This document shows, piece after piece, positions 12,584 through 24,098 of a stretch of DNA of 64,000 bases. The stretch covers positions 3,782,001-3,846,000 of the forward strand of contig JAJQJQ010000017.1 in NCBI GenBank assembly GCA_028622995.1, given 5' to 3'. A program made the position numbers and the translations under genes. The stretch's first letter is position 1. Every line of letters begins with the position of its first letter. The notes beneath the pieces are model-generated. The model ran no database searches. It was given only the letters and a program-made list of their open reading frames with translations, and had not been told where the DNA came from. Origin of the DNA: Panagrolaimus kolymaensis (Eukaryota > Nematoda > Chromadorea > Rhabditida > Panagrolaimidae).

Positions 12584-14489
12584 ATGCCAAGATCTTATGC
12601 TGAAGAGCTTGAATTCATTGAACGGGTTTCACCTGTTGAATTTAGAATTAAGCAAGGATTTGTTCCTAACATGAAGGTATCTCTTTCAACGTTTCTCAAC
12701 TTGCTTTTATGCTTTATATTATTTAGGTGGAAGGAAAATTCTATGTGAATTCAAATTTGGAAAAGCTCATGTTTGAAGAACTTGAACAAGCTTGCACAAC
12801 TCGTGGAGTTGGAGGTTTTATTCCTGCTGTTAAACAAATAGCTAATGTTGCTTCTTTACCTGCTATTGTTGGTGTAAGTTTCTACATTCACTCCATAAAT
12901 TCTGGTCAATTATATTTTTTTAGAACTCAATTGGTTTACCTGACATTCATTCTGGTTATGGATTTGCAATTGGAAACATTGCAGCCTTTGATACTTCGAA
13001 TCCTGAAGCCATTGTAAGTCCTGGTGGAGTTGGATTCGATATCAACTGTGGTGTTAGACTTATACGAACAAATTTAATGGAAAAAGATGTGGAACCTTAC
13101 AAAGAACAGCTCACTCAATCACTCTTTGATCATATTCCCGTTGGCGTTGGTTCTCGTGGTATCATTCCCATTAAAGCTAGTGATTTTGAACAATGTCTCA
13201 ATTATGGAATGGATTGGACTCTACGCGAAGGTTATAGTTGGGTTGAGGATAAAGAACATTGCGAAGAATTTGGGCGAATGTTACATGCTGATGCATCAAA
13301 AGTTTCTCTTCGTGCTAAAAAGAGAGGTTTACCACAAGTAAAATTTTGTTTTATACATTATTTTTCTTTAATTTTTTATGGTATTTTAGTTAGGAACATT
13401 AGGCGCTGGGAACCATTATACGGTAAGTCGTTTTTTAAAAGCTATTAAATCTTTTTATCGAAAGAATCACAAGCAAAATATAAATTTTCACAAAAAAATG
13501 TTATGGGGCAATTTTAATAGAAGGATTGACGCAACTTATCCTATAACTAAATTTTTAGGAAGTTCAAGTAGTTGATGAAATTTACGACAAATATGCTGCT
13601 GCAAAAATGGGTATAGAAGAAGTTGGTCAAGTTTGTGTTATGGTTCATTGTGGTTCAAGAGGCCTTGGTCATCAAGTTGCAACTGACGCTCTTGTTGAAA
13701 TGGAACGAGCTATGGCTCGTGACAATATTTTTGTTAACGACCGTCAACTTGCATGTGCTAGAATTCGCTGTAAGTCCTTTTTTAAGTTTTTTTTATTTCC
13801 TAATAACAACTAATTCTAGCAAATGAAGGACAGAATTATTTAAAAGCAATGGCTGCAGCTGCAAACTTTGCTTGGGTTAATCGATCTTGTATGACTTTTT
13901 GCATTCGACAAGCATTTTCTCGAATTTTCAACTCCTCTCCTGATGATTTGGATATGCATGTTATCTATGATGTAAGCCACAATATTGCCAAATTTGAAGA
14001 ACATTGCATTGATGGTAAACCAAAAGAGCTTTGTGTACATCGTAAAGGCTCAACTCGTGCGTTTGGTCCTCATCATCCATTGATTCCTGTCGATTATCAA
14101 CTTACTGGACAGCCCGTTTTAATTGGTGGCTCTATGGGAACTTGCAGCTATATTTTAACTGGAACTCAAAAAGGTATGAATGAAACCTTTGGTACAACTT
14201 GTCATGGAGCTGTAAGTTTAATTAGCTATAACGCCGCATATTTTAACCTTTTCAATTTTAGGGTCGTGCGATGTCTCGTTCCAAATCTCGTCGTAATATT
14301 TCTTTTGAAGATGTTTTGGATAATCTTAAGCAAAAGGGCATTAGTATTCGTGTAGCATCACCTAAACTCGTTATGGAAGAAGCTCCTGAATCTTACAAAG
14401 ATGTCACAGATGTTGTCAACACATGTCATGAAGCTGGTATTAGTAAGCTTGCTGTTAAACTTCGGCCAATTGCAGTCATTAAAGGTTAA
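12584..14489 (+). CDS. rtcb-1: RNA-splicing ligase RtcB (HSPC117-type)
   Basis: RtcB joins tRNA exon halves and the XBP1-type mRNA in the unfolded-protein response, using GTP and Mn2+. Exons are 12584-12676, 12727-12873, 12924-13337, 13390-13422, 13559-13769, 13820-14211 and 14262-14489. Joined they give 505 residues, the same length as I recall for the human protein. Visible hallmarks are the metal/active-site segment [13 protein letters not shown] with the conserved Cys, [25 protein letters not shown], and GTTCHGAGR containing the guanylylated His. The start is the first ATG after a consensus acceptor 11 bases upstream (possible trans-splice site), and it matches the MSRSY-type N-terminus of the family. 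All key residues are present, so it looks intact. An AATAAA follows at 14566-14571. Confidence 0.97.
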
Positions 14490-14565
14490 AAATCTGGTTA
14501 ATTTTATTTTGTTTAACTTATTTAGAGTTTACGTTTTTAAATTGTCTATAGCTTAGTTATTGTAT

Positions 14566-14571
14566 AATAAA
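14566..14571 (+). terminator. poly(A) signal AATAAA of rtcb
   Basis: AATAAA 77 bases after the rtcb stop codon, followed by a T-rich stretch. Confidence 0.6.
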
Positions 14572-15680
14572 TGTTTTCTTTCATGATGCACTTTTTGGTA
14601 CCATTGAATTTTTTTAGCCTTTGATTGAGTTTGGCTTATCTCACCCGGATCTTATTAGCTGTCATAATGATTCAATCAACAAAACGAGCCTTTTTCATAT
14701 AACTATCAAGCCGGTTTCTCGTAAGCGGTGTTGCACAATCTCTCGAAAATGAAGCAATTTGATGTCCAAAATTAGACAACTAAAAAAGATGCTCGATTAA
14801 AAGTGGAAATAAGCCGGTTCCAACACCTTTAACAATTTGAAAAGATAATTGAAATCCATCCAATATCGAAGAGATCCGAAAAAAGTAATTTATAATAAAT
14901 TAAAAAATGTCGTAATCGCAAAAAAGGATTGGCAAAAATTTGAATTTCTTAAACGAATATAAAACAAGGCGGATTTGTTATTTTCAAATCTCATTTTGCT
15001 CAAAAAAACGAAAAGGAATTTTTTTAAGATTTTGAGAAAAAAAAATTACGATGATGCGCTTCAAAGTTTTCTTTCATCCAAAAAAATCTGGATTTTTTTT
15101 GTTCATCTCTCTTTTTCTTGATCAGAAAAATAAAATGATTTTACTTTTAATTTCTCTTTTTTGTTATCCGGTTTCCGTGACATGAAACTGCGAGAAAAAA
15201 ATACCGATAAATTTATTGTTTATCTTATTTTTTATGATCTTGCTAATTTATTATTATTATTAGTTTGACCGCAATGTGTACGGTAGTGATTTAAAATCGA
15301 ATGTCTTTGCAGTTTATTTTGAATTTCCTTTTTTAATTAAATTTTTAAAAGTTTTTAATCATTTAAAATTGATTTGTTTATACTTAAGAAAAGCTCAAGG
15401 GCGATAGCATACATATCTTATGGATTAACAAGCTTTTTCATGGCCTCCGGGTATAATCATAACAAGAGGAGCATTAACAAAAAAAAAATGATTTTATGTT
15501 TTGTTTTCTCGCAAAAAGACAAGTTTTTGATACAGCAACAGCAACACGGGAAATGCATCTTTTTTTTTAAATAGGAATTTTGTTAATCAAAACTTTTTCC
15601 GAGAAGATTTTTGACGTTTTTTTATTTCGTGTTTTAAAAAATTATAATTAAATTTTTAGTAATTTGTTTTTCAGGAAATC
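14572..15680. other. intergenic region upstream of the cuticlin-like gene
   Basis: A/T-rich, with no coding exon or RNA gene seen. It ends in the acceptor GTTTTTCAG just before the next gene's ATG, a likely trans-splice site. It presumably contains the promoter of the ZP-domain gene. Confidence 0.5.
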
Positions 15681-17561
15681 ATGTATAGGTTGTTGGAATT
15701 ATTGATATTGGCGATATCCATTATAAGAATTATCTCTATTCCAATTCCCAATGGTCAAGTTGGACGAGCTGAAGTTGAATGTGGGGAAGAATCCATTGAT
15801 ATTGTTTTTTTGACAGAAGATACTTTCCAAGGAAGAGTCTTTGTTGTTGGACATGCAAATGAAACGGATTGCGTTTCACGAGATGTTGGACGTCGACAAA
15901 CTTCAATTTCAGTTCGAAAAGATCGATGCGGAGTTGTCACCATTCGATCGGTAGCCCTTTTTTAAATTAGTAATATAATATAATCAACCATGTGCTTTCC
16001 AGAATGATCCTCCTGGACTTTTTGTGAATGTCAAAATTATGATTTCTTTCCATGAAGAATTTATTACAAAAGTTGATAGAGTTAGTAAATTCATTTTAAA
16101 AACATTTTTGAAATTACGAATTTCAGGGCTATGAAATCAGTTGCTTTTATATGGAAGCTGATAAAACTGTCACATATCCCCTTACAGTATCTATGGCAAG
16201 TTTGGTTCCATTTACCGAAATCGCAGAAATGCCTCGATGCCGTTATGAAGTCTTGGATCCTATTACTCGTGATCCTCTTTCCGTCGTTGCTGTCGGCAGC
16301 AAACTTCTTCATACTTGGACATGTGATTCCACCGCACCAAAGTAAGCTAGCTATATGCTGATAATTAATTTATATCAATATTATTTTAGCCTTTGGTGTA
16401 TGACTGTTCACTCATGCTTTATTGAAGATGGATCTGGCACTGAATTTACCATTTTAAATGATGATGGGTAAGCTAAAAGATTTTTTTTAAAAGTGTTAGT
16501 AAATTAATTATAGTTGCGCCATTGACCGTTATTTGCTTGATAACCTTGAATATGGCCCTGGACTTTTAATGGCTCAAAAGGAAGCTCATGCTATTAAATT
16601 TGCTGATAAAGTTGTGGTTAATTTTCAATGCAGTATTAGGCTGGATATTAAAGATGCTGAATGTCCCGTAAGCTTTAATTATTTTAACTCATTTTTACAC
16701 TAATTTATAATTATTGAAAATAGCATAAAAAGTAATTTGAGTTTTTGTGTAAGAAATTTTATCACCTTTTACAAATATTTTAAAAGTTCTAAATCTAAAC
16801 AAAATATGCTTCTTTTTTTCAATTTAGATTATCATTTTTTTTTTTTGCATGCCACTAGCCTCCATCATTCCATTAACAGAATTAGCTTAAAATTTTAAAT
16901 TCATTCCAAAAGAAAAGCACTCCGTTTTGAATTCCTATAAACCAGAGCTCTAAAAATTAAGGAACACAATTTTGCAAGCAACCAATATTTACTTTATTAG
17001 GCCATTTTTTATTTATCATTTTTTGGATGCTTGATGCCACTCGTACATGTATGTGTAGTATCAATAAGATAAATACATAATAATAAGTAATATATTTATT
17101 TATCTTCTTGCGACTACAAACCCATACCTCCTCTTCTTTTTCATCATCATCGAAGGAAAGAAGAGAAAAAAGTGTGATATTTTCTGACGTCTAAAAAGAC
17201 TTAAAAGGTTCAAAACTAATACGACCATTACAAATTCTTTTTACAGATTCCACAATGTCCTGATTTGAAAAACCAAAAGAAGGTTCTTAAACGTCGTTCA
17301 TTGGAAGAAAAACGTAATGCTACTGCAATCGTGAGCATCTTCGATCTTGATGTTCGAGCTGGCATAAATGTTTTGGATCCGGATCTTGATTTAGGAGCTG
17401 AAGATAAAAAGTCTAAAGCATCCGAAGCTTCAAATATTCGAACAAACTGCATTCCAATCGAAAGTTTAATCTTACCTGTTGCTACCGCGGCTTCTCTCAT
17501 AATTTCTTTAATTACAGTCGTTATTTATCTTTCTCTAAGGACTTCTTCCGATCAAAAGTAA
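15681..17561 (+). CDS. ZP-domain cuticlin-like membrane protein
   Basis: This is a secreted or membrane ZP-domain protein of the cuticlin/CUTL family, which builds alae and apical extracellular matrix. Exons 15681-15950, 16003-16080, 16127-16341, 16390-16467, 16514-16667 and 17247-17561 join in frame to 369 residues. A signal peptide (MYRLLELLILAISIIRI) is followed by the typical NGQVGRAEVECG opening. The Cys-rich ZP module runs to about residue 275, with conserved segments MPRCRYEV, VGSKLLHTWTCD and DGCAIDRYLL. A furin-type basic site LKRRSLEEKR lies near residue 280. A C-terminal membrane segment (LILPVATAASLIISLITVVI) sits around residues 341-362. Cleavage at the basic site would release the matrix-forming part. 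The last intron (16668-17246) is unusually long for this window at 579 bp. I cannot assign a specific CUTL number. Confidence 0.9.
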
Positions 17562-18890
17562 TTATTTTTTTATTTCTTTGTACATACATACATATTATTG
17601 TTATTTGATGACTAACTTTTTACGTACAATATTTTTTCCTCGTGCAATGTCTCCTTTTGGAATTTTTTAAATACAGAATAAGAAAGTTATAAATGATGAT
17701 GTTTTTTTAAAAAGGGAATACAAAACGGAAATAAGTAACCGGTGAAAATGAATATACGTAAATGAAAGGATAAAACATGTCTAAGCGCATTTTTTTTCTT
17801 CATGCAACAGAAAAATATAAAATATTTAGAAGGGCGCAGGAAACTAAAATCAATTGAATTAAATAATGACTTTTATTTTTTCTAATCGAATTAAAACTAA
17901 ATCACTCTTGAAAATAGCGAAAATCGGTTATATTCGGATGCTTAAAATCCACATTCGTTTTAAATTTTTGTTTTTTAAAGTATGCTTTTTTTGGTAAATT
18001 TTAGAGTTTTATTTTTGCTAATACTTGTAATTATTATTTTATAATTTAATAACTATAACAGCTGCTTTTCTCCAATTACCCTTTCAACCCTCTACTCCAT
18101 ATTCATAAATCTCTTCGCCACTTTTAGGATAATCCCTTCAAATATTTGTAAATTCCACCTTCATTTATTAAGAAAAAATAAGAAAAATACAAAAGAGCGC
18201 TATATATTTTTTTTGTCAAGGTGGCTTCTTATAACCACCGAAGATTACACCTTTTTTTTCTGTTGTTCCTAAGCGACAAAAAAAAGAGATTTGATGAAGT
18301 GAAGAAAAAAAAGTACAATAAAAAAGGTCACCAAAAATCGATCATTCTTCACTATTTTGTGTTGGGTTATAGGGAAATTACTGCTAAAAGTTGTGTAATT
18401 ATTTCTTAATAGCTGTATTAATAATACGAAATTTTAAAAGGAATTTAAAAAAAGTTAAGAAATGATCAACCAACAACCCATCAATTTCTAAAACATCCAT
18501 TCCACATTCTTTGCTTTAGAACACACACAACAACCAAGCAATGTTTGCATGCAAAGTGCATTATGGTGACTATGTCATTCATTCAGTTCAGTTTCAGTGA
18601 TGTTGAACATTGATACTTTTCTATTCACTTTCTTCTTCTTTTTCTTTTTTGTTGATTAACTGATTGCATCAAATATTCTCTTTCATATTTGCATATTATT
18701 ATAACTTTATGTTTTCTTAGATCATAGTATTTTTCATATCGCCAAGTATCTGAGTTATACCACATATTTCTTATTGATTGCGTATCCATTTTTATGGTGA
18801 ACGTATTAATTTTTAAAAACTTATTCTTGCGTGTTTTTACATTTTATAATAAAATAAACTCTGTTTTTTTTAGTATATACTGGTGCATAA
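17562..18890. other. intergenic region upstream of hsf-1
   Basis: About 1.3 kb of A/T-rich DNA with no gene visible. It should contain the hsf-1 promoter. I looked for a clean heat-shock element (alternating nGAAn units) and found only weak partial matches. A T-run acceptor TTTTTTTTAG lies about 18 bases before the hsf-1 ATG. Confidence 0.5.
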
Positions 18891-20816
18891 ATGTCAAATT
18901 CAGCACAGATATCTCAAAAGTCTGCAACTCTACCAATACCCGGCCAACATCAAATGGGTTCACAAGCTGTAACTCAATCGGCTCCTCCATCTCAAACATT
19001 TCTCAAAGAAGATGACAAGATGCCATTATTTTTAATAAAATTATGGAATATAGTCGAAGATCCAACATTTTATGATGTTATTCGTTGGGATGAGGTATGT
19101 TTTTCATTATTTTAGAGGTATAAAAGCGTTTTGCAACTATCTAACTATTAACCATGTTTCTAAAAGTCTTATGTGTTAAGCATAGAGATTTTGTACCTAC
19201 ATTTCTTTTACGCGTTTATGATCTAATAATATATGTTTGTTTTTTAGAGTGGCTACAGCTTTCACATTTTGGATCCATACAGCTTTTGTCGCAATGTTTT
19301 ACCACAATATTTCAAGCATAATAATCTTAACAGCCTCATTAGACAATTGAATATGTGTAAGTTTATGGTTTATTGCTAACTAATTTTTCCAAAAGTGTTT
19401 TTTTCAGATGGCTTTCGTAAAATGACACCCATCGAAAGAACAAGTCTTGCTCGTTTGGAATCTGATCAAGATCATCTTGAATTTTCGCATCCTTGCTTTG
19501 TTCGTGAACATCCTGAATTGCTTTCACAAATCAAGAGGAAAACGCCTTCTGGTAAAAAAGAAGATGGAATATCAAATGCTCCGTCGAAAGATTTATCAAA
19601 TGTTTTGGAAGAAGTTCGAATGTTGCGGGAACGTCAAAAAACAATGGAAGACAGAATGAATGAACTCGTAACGTAAGCTTTTTTTTAAATTTAAAAAAGA
19701 CGCTATATGCATATTTTTTTAGTGACAACAATGCAATGTGGCAACAAATGACTTCAATGAGAGCGGCTCATGTAAAGCAGCAACAAATTGTTAATAAATT
19801 AGTTCAATTCCTTGTCACTTTGTAAGTTCAATATGTTAAAAATTATTAAACCTTTATTAAATAATTAAAACGAAAAGATTAATCAATAAGGTTTTCTTCA
19901 GAGTTCAACCAAAGCGACTTTCAAAACGTCACATGCTTGCCATCGATGAATTTGCTTCACCTAAAAAAGCTCGTACTTCCGAACCTAGTGACGCTAATGG
20001 AGTTAGTAATCAGTCATTGCAAACAATTCAGCAAAGTAATCTTAATGATATCCTTGATAATCTTATGAAGGAAATAACAAAATCAAATACGGAAATCAAT
20101 CTCAATAACGCTCCAAATGGACCTATTATTAGTGATGTCACTGATGAATTGGATCATCTTTCTACTTCAAACATACAAATGAATCAAGGAGATTTTGTAA
20201 ATCCACATTCTGCTGATTCTGCAAATATGGGAGGATATGACCAAAATGTTTATGGATATCAGGTTTCAGTTACTGTGATTTAATGTATTATTTTATTTTC
20301 AAATTTTAGGATCATCTTCAAATTCCACAAATGATGCCTGTCGCTCAACAACATCAGTCTCCAATAACCCAACCTCATCAGCCTCATCAAATTCCTCAAG
20401 TTGTTTCACCTAATAATGTTATGTCAGAAGAGCCACTTGTTCTTTCTCCTAATGCTGCTGAACTTGGTTTTACTTCCAATGATTTTACTGATTATCTCAA
20501 TGGTGTTGATCATAGCATTGACAGCTGTCGGGATCTCATTGGTGATCATTGGAATTCATTTGATTTCGACAATTTGCTTAACAATAGCGGAGGTCCATCG
20601 TCTCCTGGTGATCATGGTTTTCCTCAACAACCACTCTCTCTCGGACATACTCATCCTCAAGCTGTATTCAAAGATTCAATGTATCCATCGCCAACTACAT
20701 CAATTCCACCTATGGTTTCACAACAAGGAGCTAAAACTTCACCTCTAATGGGACTTCAGCAACCTCAAATTGCATCTTCTCCAACAAGGAACTTCAATAA
20801 TCGTCGCAAGCATTAA
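18891..20816 (+). CDS. hsf-1: heat shock transcription factor HSF-1
   Basis: This is the trimeric activator of heat-shock genes. Exons 18891-19094, 19248-19356, 19408-19672, 19723-19821, 19902-20262 and 20310-20816 join in frame to 514 residues. The DNA-binding domain starts at [14 protein letters not shown]. It contains [40 protein letters not shown] (recognition helix) and [22 protein letters not shown] heptad-repeat oligomerisation region follows ([19 protein letters not shown] through [12 protein letters not shown]), then a Gln/Pro/Ser-rich activation region. The start is the first ATG after the upstream acceptor. The 109-bp second exon ends inside the Tyr codon of MYGFR. The same exon length and junction recur in the second HSF gene at 42277-43843. 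Confidence 0.96.
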
Positions 20817-21493
20817 ATGTTATTATTATTACTCTGGATAATTTCATGCAAGGCTTAAATATTTATCGTTTTTTTCTTCTTTGTTTCCAGACAATTTCTG
20901 TTATTGTTCAATCATGTTTAGCAGGAGTATGTTTGTATGTTGTTCTTTTAATTGTTTAATTATATTCATCAATACAAAATAATACGCGTTTTTTGTGTGT
21001 GATTTAATATCTGCTTTGTCTATAGTCATGTTATTAGACTTCTTACATTTAAAAAAGCTATGCTAGAATGACCAATTTTAGTTAATTTTGAATTAGATAA
21101 TTTTCCTAAAGATTTTTTCTTCTTCTGTCCTCTCTGTTGCGCGTTTCTAGATGAAACATCATTTATTTCAATGGCGTTAGTTTTTTCCATTTTTAATTGA
21201 AATCACAGTTGTTTGCTGTTTATTTTATGAAAATATTGGTGATGCTATTTTTTGTATGGAATTTTTAAATTTATATTTATGCGTTAAAATTGAGAAAAAA
21301 TAAATAAAAAAAAACTCGATGTTGAAGTTTAAGTTATCAACATCTCATTTCTGCTACACATTTCTTTCGATCACAAATATTACGACATGTAAAAAAATGT
21401 CCAAATTGTAACACATATTTATTATTAGAAAATAAAAGCAAAATACACAACAATAATATTTTAGCAGAGAAAAAATCACCCGATTCCATTGAA
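20817..21493. other. convergent 3' region between hsf-1 and RPC6
   Basis: Tail-to-tail spacer between two converging genes. It should hold both 3' UTRs; an AATAAA lies near 21300 for the plus strand. No other feature is seen. Confidence 0.5.
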
Positions 21494-22515
21494 TTAATAA
21501 TCGCTGTCGTAGTCTAAATCGTCAATTGGTGTATCTTCCAGATCAGCACTTTTGATAGTTGTTAAATAAGTACAAGTTTCAGGAGAAATTTTATGTCCAA
21601 CACGACATTCGGAACGTACAGGACAAAAATTGCAAATTGCATAAGTTGGACCATTTGCACCAGCTTTTAATTGACGATACCGATAATATCCTTCAGCTTC
21701 TGTTTTGTAAATACGATTACGTTTCCATGCAAGATCCAAAATGTAATTAACATCTTCATCAGATACAGCAACAGTACATATATTTTTGGATTTAATGTAT
21801 TCAGCGATTTCGGAAACATGAGCACAGCTAGCTTTTAATACATCAAGCTTTTTAGGATTTTCGGTTAAAGCTTTTCTATACCTTTTCTAAAAAATAAAAA
21901 GGATCTTATTTCAAAATCGAAAAGTGAAAAGTTAAAACAACAAACCTTAAGATAGGCAACACTAACATCCATTAAAGTTTGAACAAAACTCGAATCCACT
22001 TCCTGGTTAGAATAAAATACACCACCGCTTACACTTTCATCAGCTTCAATATTAAATAACATGTAACATTTTCGAGTTGTTCCAACAGCTTTTATTGATT
22101 TAACGTGCTTTTTCTTTTCTAATGCTTTCAGCAGACGTTTCATTTGAGCTTCGGATAATCCACTTCTGTCTCTTATGTCTTTAATCCATATACCCTTTGA
22201 GCCTGATTCTTCAATCAGCGAAAAAACCTAAAAAAGTATATTTTTTGTTAAAGATTTCTTGGAATTTCTTAATTATAAACTTACTAATTGTTCTTCATCA
22301 GTTAAATCAGCCACTTGTGTTCCTTTTGTAAGTCGCAGTATAAATATTCCACCAGCACTTGGTTGAAACATTTCAACAATTTTGTTTGTAAGAAGTTTAT
22401 TAATGACTTTATCAACAGGTTCATCTTGGCACAGTTCTCTTAATTGTTTACTTGGAACTCCATCAGGATTTTCTTTAAGTGCAGCCAAAATACGAGCTTC
22501 CGAAGTTGAAGTCAT
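21494..22515 (-). CDS. rpc-6: RNA polymerase III subunit RPC6 (RPC39/POLR3F)
   Basis: RPC6 is a winged-helix subunit of the Pol III trimer that contacts TFIIIB and opens promoters of tRNA and 5S genes. Exons 22515-22285, 22227-21946 and 21886-21494 join in frame to 301 residues, close to the family's usual length. Tandem winged-helix segments fill the first two thirds, with GIWIKDIRDRSGLSEAQMKR and the family signature KSIKAVGTTRKCYMLFNIE. The C-terminal part has a Cys cluster (CNFCPVRSEC, plus later CTYL) where family members bind an Fe-S cluster. The tail is acidic (DDLDYDSDY). Introns are 50-60 bp. It converges on hsf-1 and lies about 25 kb from maf-1, a repressor of the same polymerase. 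Confidence 0.95.
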
Positions 22516-23643
22516 GCCTGCCTGAAAAAGAGAAATTATAATACAAAGGTTAAAAAATGAAGTAACATTTTAAAAGAAGATCATGACGGAATGTTGTTTG
22601 AATTTGTGATTTTTTTGTAGACTAAAGTTTAAAAAGGTTTAAAAAAAGATTTTTGTTGAAACAATAAAATGATAGTTGTGAGCGTCATTATAAAAGTAAA
22701 GAAAAAGTTAAACGTCAAACTTCAGTACACACGACGCGGCTTTGGTTCGTCTGCTTGAAAGGGTGGTTTGTTTGACGATAAACTTACAGGAAATCGCGAA
22801 CACTAGAAGAGGCACTTATAGGCGTTTCTAAAAGTGTCTCAAAATCGGATAATTTACTTTCTTCACTTTCTAATGTTGGGGTATAAAGCGTGCTTATTTA
22901 TTTATTTTTGTCTATATATTATTTAAATTGATATAAATTTAAAATTTATTTTTTTCTCAATTCCATGCAAGCTTTTAACAAAGAAAATGTATTTCTACAA
23001 TATTTTGTTAAGAAAATCTGAAGAGAATTATCAAAAAGCGTTTACCGTAAATCATTAACGGTACTTTAGTAATTTTAAAATTAACAAAAATTATAAGAAT
23101 GTCTAATATTGCTGCATTAAAGAAAAATTTACACCCTTACTAGTTTTTTTTTGTTTTTTAAAAGCTCTGCAATATTTTCTTAAAGTAAGAGCATTAAATC
23201 TTTCTTTTGGGAATATCAAAATATTATTTTTTATGACATTGGTCATTAGCAAAGACTTAATCATAGACGACAAAAAAGCTTTTTAGCCGCCATAAAATTT
23301 CAACTCTAGTGTTTGCTTTAAAAATAGCAAAACTATATACGACTATTATTATTTTCTGGAAAAGCTAAATTAAAAGAAAAGAATATAGTGTCTCAATTAA
23401 ACCCCTTTTGTGTTTTTCACGTTATTAGAGTCTTTCTTTTAACATTTAATTTAGACATAATTTTTTTCTGTGGGAAAAAAATGTCGCCATGGCATTGAAT
23501 AAAGCAAGTTTTCAGTCTTGCTTTTAATAAAAATATATTTAATGCTATCTTTGGTTTCTCTCCATTTTTTTCTTGGGGGCTTTTTAATTTTGTGCAAAGG
23601 TGTTTTTTTAAAGGAGAAATCCATTTTTTTATGTCTTCCGTGT
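22516..23643. other. intergenic region upstream of RPC6
   Basis: A/T-rich with no gene seen, apart from the foldback element that follows. A short inverted repeat GCAAGTTTTCAGTCTTGC lies near 23502-23521 and may be chance. Confidence 0.45.
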
Positions 23644-23647
23644 TTAA

Positions 23648-23838
23648 AGGAACAAGACTATTTGATGCCTTTTCGAAAATTTCGATACTGGGGCTGGGAG
23701 GAACAGTTGGGGCGGCGCGTGTTTAAATTACCGTGAAAGACAGTTGGTGACACGGTAATTCAAACACGCGCCGCCCCAACTCTTCCTCCCAGCCCCAGTA
23801 TCGAAATTTTCGAAAAGGCATCAAATAGTCTTGTTCCT
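23648..23838. mobile_element. TTAA-flanked foldback element (short copy, 191 bp)
   Basis: The element is almost one long palindrome. About 85-bp arms begin AGGAACAAGACTATTTG and end in its complement, with a spacer of roughly 15 bp. Each side is flanked by TTAA (23644-23647 and 23839-23842), consistent with a TTAA target duplication of the piggyBac type. The inner arms (GGGGCGGCGCGTGT) are far more GC-rich than the surroundings. It encodes nothing, so it would depend on a transposase elsewhere. The arms match those of the 439-bp copy at 38586-39024, of which this looks like an internal deletion. Confidence 0.85.
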
Positions 23839-24098
23839 TTAAATAATTCAGATAAGCTGTTTTCCGGCTGGTGTTATTAAAAAACACGTAATTTATCCAA
23901 ATCTCTCAAACAAACATAAAAAAATATATTTTATTTAACAACGACAACAAAAATAATAATACAGGAATGCTTTACATTAAATAATAATCACCTCCCGTTC
24001 TCCATATTTTCGCGACAATAATCTTTAGATACAACATTGTTACTAAAACAAAAGAAGATTAAATGATTTATTGTTGTATTCTTTAGTTCTTACATTAT